From Diplosphaera chodatii (lineage: Eukaryota; Chlorophyta; Trebouxiophyceae; Prasiolales; Stichococcaceae): a stretch of 64,000 bases of DNA. The notes under the pieces are model-generated. The model did not search any database, was not told the origin of the DNA, and saw only the letters and a list, made by a program, of their open reading frames with translations. Numbering within the stretch: the first letter of the stretch is position 1; the number at the start of each line of letters is the position of its first letter. A program made the translations under genes and the position numbers. Shown here piece after piece: positions 57,701-64,000 of this stretch. The stretch covers positions 806,001 to 870,000 of the forward strand of contig JAALGY010000012.1 of assembly GCA_032358165.1 (NCBI GenBank), written 5' to 3'.

Positions 57701-60700
57701 CGACACCCGGCAGCACAGCACCGCCTGCAGGATGCAGGATGCACGTGTTACAGTGTTGGTTAACGCAGATATGCGCTGATGCCATGGATATAGACAACCT
57801 CAAGATGCTGTAGGGCGTTGTCAGATGAGGATCTTCGTTCCACGAGAATAGCAAAGAAAGATTCGTGTACCAGGACTTTGAGCAGGTTCTTGAGAAGGTT
57901 GAGTCGGCCCTACTTTGCAGGCGACGCCCAGCTCCAGAAACTTGGCGCTGCTGGCGCCGTCGAGCGCGATGGCCAGGGCGCGGCCGTCGATGACGACCGC
58001 CAGGTCCGGCGCCCCCAGCCGCCCTCGGCACTGCCGGGCCCGCCGCACCGCCTCCTCCAGCTGCTGCGCCACCTGCGCAGGGTTGCCTCAGGGTTTGCTC
58101 AGCTGCAAGACAGTGTGTGGCAGGAGTTCTAGATTGATGATTGTAGGACTGTTGTCGCTGGACCACGGGTTGCAGTAGTATGGAAGTACCATGCAGGTGC
58201 AGCTGCATCGTAGATCAGGCAGATGCTTGCTGCATCGACCGCGGTTATGCAACCCAATGGGTGTTGCCAATGGGGGAATCAGGGAGCACCATGCAGCGGA
58301 CCTCTTGCTCAATCACAGCTTTCACGTCGGCGGCCTCCCGCCGTTCCGCATCCAGCACAGCCTTTGTCTCGGACGATATCAGCAGCCGCTCCTGCGGCAG
58401 CAGAGCACACCCCTTGCCCACTGGGTACAGGCCACAGCCGTGACCCTGGCTGATGACCTCCTCACAGCGGTGGTGTGGCCGCACACACAGTGGCCTTTCT
58501 GGCATCTGCTGCTCTGGTGCTCGGTTCACTGACCTGCTCGTTTGACAGCAGGCTGCAGGCGTAGCCGATGTTGATGGCGGTCTCCACCTTGTCGCCGGTC
58601 AGCACCCAGATGCGCAACCCCGCAGCCCGCAGCCGCTCTATGCACTCCGGCACTCCCTGCAGCTGGGCCCCATCACACACTTGACATGATGTTGCCGGTG
58701 GACACCCATCGTGTTGAGACCTTGCAGTTTTAGACCGTCCATGGAAGGCTTGATAACTCAGTGCTGAGCTCTTTCTGTGAGCAGTCACAGTCGTCCTGGT
58801 TTGCAGCCGTAGTGACGCTGAGGAGGTGCCGCTGGGCAAGGAAGCCTTGCCTGATGCAGGTGCCTTCGTGCCCCGGACGGTTGCTCCAGCTTCCAAGCTG
58901 GTGCAATTCATGCCCAGGCATGCGCCACATTCAAGCTAGAATAACAATCAGGACTTGCCTGCTGCAGCTTGTCCTCAATGGCGGTGGCCCCCAGCAGGAT
59001 CAGGTCCCGCTCGATCAGCTCCGCAACTGCATCCAGCGCCGCCTCCCGGTCCTGCATCGTCGTCTTGGCGGCCTGGAACTTCGGCAGCCAGTCCGCGTAC
59101 TCCTGAGCCGGCACCGTCCTGCAGTATCACATCGATGCCACTCTTGTGTACACATCCTGACATGATTATTAATATGGTAAGGTGCTTTGCCTGCGAGCTG
59201 CGGCTGAGCGCATCTCTGTGGCACATTCTATGGTTGTGTAACACAACCAACATTCATGCAGTGCGTTGTCAGCAGCCTTTATGCATGATGTGCACACCTA
59301 TAGGCGAGGCACAAGGTGCGCAGGCCCTGGTTGCCGTATGTCTCCAGGTGCGCCAGTGTGGCGTCACAGTGCTCCCTGCCGGACGCCGCCAGCCGCTCAT
59401 AGATCACCATGTCCGCACCCTGCAACAGTGAGCAGCAATTTTCCTTGGATGACCTTTGCTTGTGCAGGTAAGACACGACAAAACCTGCTCTTTATGATTA
59501 CCTGCATGCATGCTTGGTGATGCACCTTGCCACATGGCTGCGCACGGCATGGCATACCTTGGAGTACAGCATGATGGAGCCGTCGGGGTGGCGCACGACA
59601 GAGGACTGCCGCTTGCGCGTGGAGTTGAACTCCAGCACCGCCAGCACCTCGTACTCCTTGAGCGTTGGCAATGGCCCAGCCTCCCATACCTGCATGCACG
59701 ACTTGCATGCAGTCAAATGGTTGCATGTGCGCCAGACAAAACCAGGATGGATTATCAACAGACTGCCAGCTAATGCCATCGAGCTGTGACCAGCTCATGA
59801 TCAACTTGGCCTTTGGGCGACGGTCATTCAGCAGCACGCATACACGGCTTGCCTTGACTCCGCGTGGTGTGCGGGCATGAAAGAAAAAGCCAAAGACCTT
59901 TGCTGCCACCACTAGGGCCGCCTCATCTGGTGACCCTGCCTGAATGTGCATGCAACAGACAAACCGTTCACCGGGCACGGATCATAGCCGTTGCGTGTGT
60001 ACTTGCAGGGTGCTGCATCATAACAACAGCACCTGGTATCTGATCTCGCTTGGTGTGGGTGGCCCTTCTGGGATCACCGTGTGGCACACCGCCAGCAGCC
60101 GAAAGAACTCGCGAATGTATTCTGCATCTGGGTCTGCCTCCCACCGTCCATTCATCAGACGACTGCAAGAGACAGACAAAATTTCAGGGTCAGAAGGTAG
60201 CCAGCCTTGCACAGGTCCAACCCGCAGTGCCTGGAATGTCAGCAGGCACGCAATACTGGAGGCAAGTCTCTCACTCGTCATCGAAGTTGAAGCCACGCTC
60301 CCGCACAGCGTTGGGGTTCTGCGGCTGCTCGGCCAGCGGGCGCCCCGCGCGCTTGGCAAGCGTGTGCTCAATCTCGGTGACGCCCCGTCCATAGCTGACG
60401 CCGGCGATGCAGCACTTGAAGAACTCCATGCGGTTGCACGTCAGGGTACCTGGTTGCACGTCAGGGTGCCAGGTCCCCAGTTTGCCACATGAAGTGTCAA
60501 CGATGCAGTTGCACAGCCTCTGTGGGGTTGTTTGCCATGTGCACAGTGCCAGCTTGCTGCGGTGTGGCAGGTGACGCATGCCACAACCTGTCTTGTCCGA
60601 GAAGATGTACTGCACTTGGCCCAGCTCCTCGTTCAGGTTCGAGGTGCGGGCCAGCGCTGGTGTGTCGGTCTCCGCGTGGTACATGGCACGGTCACAGTTG

Positions 60701-62833
60701 ATGAAGCGCGTGGCCTGTGGTGATTGGACAGTCAGTGCTCGAGATGCAGACAGGGTGACCTCTTCTGATTCTAACAACCATAAAATGTCAGACTGCATCT
60801 GGCGTATTGAGTTTTCGACATAAGGAGACACACCTGAAAGAACTTGATGATCTCGATGGACACATACAGCGAGATGGGGATCAGGCTGCTGTACAGAATG
60901 AAGAGCGTGAGAAAGTCCAGCAGGCCGACAACACTGCGGTTGCTGGGGTCGAACAGCAGGCGCTCGATGTTTGACTCCCTGCCCTCTCCCATTCGCAGAT
61001 ACCAGTGTCTCTGCATGTGGATGGCCATCCTCAGTATGCCTGTGCAGGGCTGTGCTCCAGTTGCAGATCGTACGTCTGCTGCAGATGGCACATCGATACA
61101 ATGCTCACTTTGTTGACCCATCTGGAGCTGCCAACAGCGTCGATAATGCAGATGAGGGCCAGCAAACCGAAGATGCAGAAGATCAGCTTGTCCAGGCTCC
61201 GCTCTAAGGATGAGCGCTTGCCGTGCACGCCCGTAGCATTCATCATTATCTGCACGAACACCGGAACTCGCTTTGATGGTCACCTGTGCCATATGCCTCT
61301 CTTGCTCACCAACAGCCATCACCATGTCCTTGTCGTGCATGGGCACCACCAGCAGCAGCTTCTGTGGGATTGACAGCTTGCCTTTGTTTGGTGACCTGTG
61401 AAGATGACGACGCCAAAAATGTGTGTCGTATTGCGCAGCATGCAGCCGCGCAGCAACACCTGAAATCCATCCAAATCGGCTGGTTCGAACCGTGCTGTAC
61501 GGGACAGCACAGGGTTGCCAGTAAACTAGAGGCAACAGCAGGGCCAGACCTGGTTGGTTGTCAGCGCTATCTTCTGTTGCCCCAGCTGGAGGTTGCCGGT
61601 GAACGTGTACAGGGAGTTGTTCGGCTGCTCACACTCGATGGACGCACTGCCCGGTGCTGCCAAGCCCATCGTGTTGTCCAGGCTGTAGTCCCATGTTTGC
61701 GGCAAAGCCTTGGATTTGTGCAGGGTTTGTGTCAGCTGAGTATGTATGCTGTATGCCGATTGCTGCTGCACCACACCTCAGCAGCTGTCAGCACCTTTTT
61801 GAGCTTCAGATTGGTCTCGCCATCCAGGTTCATCGTCTCAATGTAGCACACACCCTCTGGGAGTGCGCTGCTGAGCAGCACCATGTCGGCTGGAAACACA
61901 TTGCTGTCCTCCACCTTCACATCACAGTCCGTCAGTTGTGTTTGTGTATGAGATACGTGCTGACCATCTCTGCAGTCAGCTCTCTATGCTTTTGCACCTT
62001 GACGATGTCGCCAACCCTGACATGCTGCCAGGCCACCGGCACCAGAGCCCCATTCTTGACGACCAACGCAATGCTGGTGTTGATCTGCGCAGCATCGATG
62101 TGAATCACCATCAGCCTTACCGTCCGAGAATAAATTTCCTTTGTCTGTGGGCAACAGAACACCGCACATGTTGCGTAGCCTGCATGGATATCTATGCAAG
62201 AATCCAGATAGCTGCACCTCTACGTCTTTGGCGTGGCGCTTGTGGTCCTCCAGGGCCTCTTTGAGCAGCGACACCGCCAGCACGATGACCAGCGGGAACA
62301 CATTGGTGTACGGGTTGACCGGGCTGTGGGAAGCGAACAGAGCCATGCGACGGGCGTGATGAGCGCACAACGTGATATGCAGTCCGGCCCCGTGTCGCAT
62401 TTTCTTGGATCTGACACAGCACAGGGCGCGGTCCGCACCTCACAGGAGTGCATGAGAGGATGGCAATCAGCAGGAAGTAGAAGTTGGCCACTCGGCGGAA
62501 CTGTTCGTACAGCCCCTGGAACAGACGATTAGGCAGTTCATATCGTCGTCCATGCCTGCCACAGCCGCTGCACATCGTGTCACTCTGCACGGCCGCCGCG
62601 CACCTTTGGCAGGAATGTGATCCATGTGTATTTGGTGGTCTGGATCGCATTGTCCTGCAGTACGTGAACATGCGATATCAGCTCCAGCTCGTCATCTAAT
62701 GCATGCAAGTGGTGCAGTGCAGTGTGCAATTGTAGGGCTGGAGCAGCCTGCCAACCTTTGTGGGCTTCTTCGGGTGGGCGCCAGTCCCTCCGACGGGTAT
62801 CATCCGAGTCTCCGGAACAACGGCTCGAGTCAT
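54782..62833 (-). CDS. P4-type ATPase, phospholipid flippase (ALA-like)
   Basis: This protein moves aminophospholipids to the cytosolic leaflet of Golgi, endosome or plasma membranes, usually with a CDC50/ALIS partner. Exon 1 starts [20 protein letters not shown] at 62833 and joins in phase to [17 protein letters not shown], then [20 protein letters not shown] (M1). The catalytic motifs are complete: actuator DGET in [16 protein letters not shown]4 [15 protein letters not shown], phosphorylation site [40 protein letters not shown] (nucleotide domain), [20 protein letters not shown] and [11 protein letters not shown] hinge. The C-terminal half has six predicted membrane helices, including [17 protein letters not shown] and [17 protein letters not shown]. 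The tail contains [13 protein letters not shown], a common P4 C-terminal motif. The last stop (54782) and some junctions between 54800 and 55600 are approximate. It spans 8 kb, the largest gene here. Confidence 0.94.
60432..60470. repeat. Tandem duplication across a flippase 3' splice site
   Basis: Two adjacent 19-base copies (60432-60450 and 60452-60470, one mismatch) contain GGTTGCACGTCAGGGT. On the minus strand the first copy is the exon start encoding TLTCN of the DKTGTLT motif. The second copy forms the last 20 bases of the preceding intron (60450-60587), so the AG|GT acceptor sits at the copy junction. Confidence 0.8.
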
Positions 62834-62884
62834 TCTGGAGCCTCATCACCGTTGTCGGCTGACAAGCGTGGGCGTCGATCCGCG
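62834..62884. promoter_or_regulatory. Very short divergent intergenic stretch
   Basis: Only 51 bases separate the proposed flippase start (62833, leftward) from the start of the rightward gene (62885). The two 5' UTRs or promoters must therefore overlap the coding exons of the partner, or one start is wrong. Confidence 0.45.
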
Positions 62885-63929
62885 ATGCCTCACGCCCGCG
62901 GACATCGTCAACGGCTGCCGTCGCTTGCGACGAGGCGCCGCAGTAGGAGCCGCTCCGGTACAGATCGCTTTTCTGAGGCTCTAAACCTCAGTGAAAGGCT
63001 GATGTGAAGCGTTTCACAAACTTTAGGCAGACTGCACCTCGCCTTTAGGAGCCAATCCGGTCGATACCACTGTGTGTCGCAGTGTCCAGCAGGGCTTGAC
63101 CACCAGAATAGAAGCTGTTATTGAAGCGAACAAAGGCTTTCTGGGTGATCAAGCACCGCGATTTGCTAACGTACGCCTGTTGCAGCCTGCTCCAAGGTCA
63201 AGGGGACGCTCATGAGGGTCCCAAACCCACTGAGCATTTGCAGATGAACCTGAACTTAGAACAGCGGTTACACCGCCACAGCTGTATCTGATCGGCTTCT
63301 CTACACAGCTTTGCGGTGCCGTCTGCTGACTGTATCTGCCACGAGCTGAGCACAGATTGTCAGGAGGTAGTGTGCTGACCGCGCCGCTGTGTATCGGGGG
63401 GCCCATACAGCATCGCAGCAGCACATCGAGGAGCTGTCATGTGAAGGCGGCACCGTCTGCACATGGCTGGCGTCGGGCAGGTGTGCACAGCTCTCGAGAC
63501 GCATGTATAGGATCTGCTTCCATGTTGTTTTCCGCACCGTGCACAGGATAGCCGGTTGACGCGGGTGCACCCGCCCTGCAGGCCAACGACACCGCCTGCC
63601 CCTGGCACAGCTTCAGGGACAGCGTCGTGTCGAAGGGCCTGTCGGCGTCGGCGCTGCGGGAGCATGGCGCCTGCATCCGGGCGGCGGCGGCGGCGAACCC
63701 CATCACGGCCTCCGCCGCCGCGGGGGTCGCCGTCCCGCTAGCGCTGGTGCTGTGCAGCGGCAGGGGGCGGCGGGCGGTGCTGGCGACGCTGGACACGGCG
63801 CTGGCGACGGCGCTGCTGGTCTGCCTGCTGGGCGTGGTGCTGGGGCTGCCGGTGGGCGCGGCGTACCTGCTGTGGGTGGCGGCAGGCTACCTGCTCCGCT
63901 TCATTGCACAGTGCCTGGGTATGGCGTGA
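62885..63929 (+). CDS. Small two-helix membrane protein, function unknown
   Basis: I do not recognise the family. Three exons join in phase to 184 residues: 62885-63003, 63083-63170 and 63582-63929. The N-terminus is basic and Ser/Arg-rich (MPHARGHRQRLPSLATRRRS), followed by FSEALNLSERLIVQQGLTTR and IEAVIEANKGFLGDQAP, which looks amphipathic. The last exon has ACPWHSFRDSVVSKGLSASA, an Ala-rich stretch, then two hydrophobic segments: TASAAAGVAVPLALVLCSG and ALLVCLLGVVLGLPVGAAYL, the second running on into LLWVAAGYLLRFIAQCLGMA. More exons may lie in the 63171-63581 gap. A GT at the CTGG/GTATGG position near the end could also splice onward past the window. The Arg/Ser-rich start could be an organelle signal. 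Confidence 0.55.
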
Positions 63930-64000
63930 GCAGACTGTGAGGTCCGTGGACCAGAAGGTGCACATTCTGTGGCGGGTTGGTTCATCAGCAACTGTAGCAT

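Overview
The window is nuclear DNA of a photosynthetic eukaryote, most likely a trebouxiophyte-type chlorophyte green alga. The base composition is GC-rich. Nearly every gene is broken into many small exons by short introns, usually CAG|GTG-type donors and TGCAG acceptors. The gene set is of the plant lineage: a plastid-division FtsZ2, an AP2/ERF-domain protein, a FIP37-like WTAP subunit, a plant-like VPS23 and a P4-ATPase. Short TTTAGGG motifs and TGTAA poly(A)-signal motifs downstream of several stops fit chlorophytes. No operons, CRISPR arrays, rRNA genes or convincing tRNA genes were seen. The species cannot be named from the sequence alone.

Layout, left to right (strand): non-coding, repeat-bearing DNA (1-1531); TAF6 (-, 1532-4591); intronless PP1 catalytic subunit (+, 5195-6181); renalase-like FAD oxidoreductase (+, 7141-9420); muscleblind-like CCCH zinc-finger protein (-, 10035-13428); AFG2/CIP111-type double-AAA ATPase (+, 14492-18182); PH-like protein (-, 19058-21124); unknown protein with a Ser-rich tail (-, 22648-25157); Nop12/RBM34 RNA-binding protein (-, 26761-29186); WTAP/FIP37 m6A-writer subunit (+, 29748-31973); BTB/POZ protein (-, 32476-33482); VPS23/TSG101 ESCRT-I subunit (-, 34228-37554); ankyrin protein (-, 38558-39119); multi-pass membrane protein (+, 39358-40697); FtsZ2 (-, 41275-44134); mitochondrial ribosomal protein L7/L12 (+, 44618-45671); RAD51C (-, 46145-48200); AP2 plus zinc-finger protein (+, 48848-51442); SPF30/SMNDC1 Tudor splicing factor (+, 52260-54335); P4-ATPase flippase (-, 54782-62833); small two-helix membrane protein (+, 62885-63929).

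The genes are mostly housekeeping: transcription initiation (TAF6), RNA processing and modification (CCCH protein, Nop12, WTAP, SPF30), ribosome biogenesis (Nop12, AFG2), DNA repair (RAD51C), organelle division and translation (FtsZ2, L7/L12) and membrane traffic (VPS23, flippase). Strands alternate strongly, giving many divergent promoter pairs and convergent 3' ends.

Exon structures for TAF6, WTAP, L7/L12, the AP2 protein, SPF30 and the last gene were joined by hand with consistent reading phase. The others are supported by conserved exons, but some junctions are approximate. I found no evidence of a novel multi-gene system. The most unusual items are the AP2 + CxxC-like + CCHC protein, several GC-AG introns, and a tandem duplication at the 3' splice site of the intron that splits the flippase phosphorylation motif.
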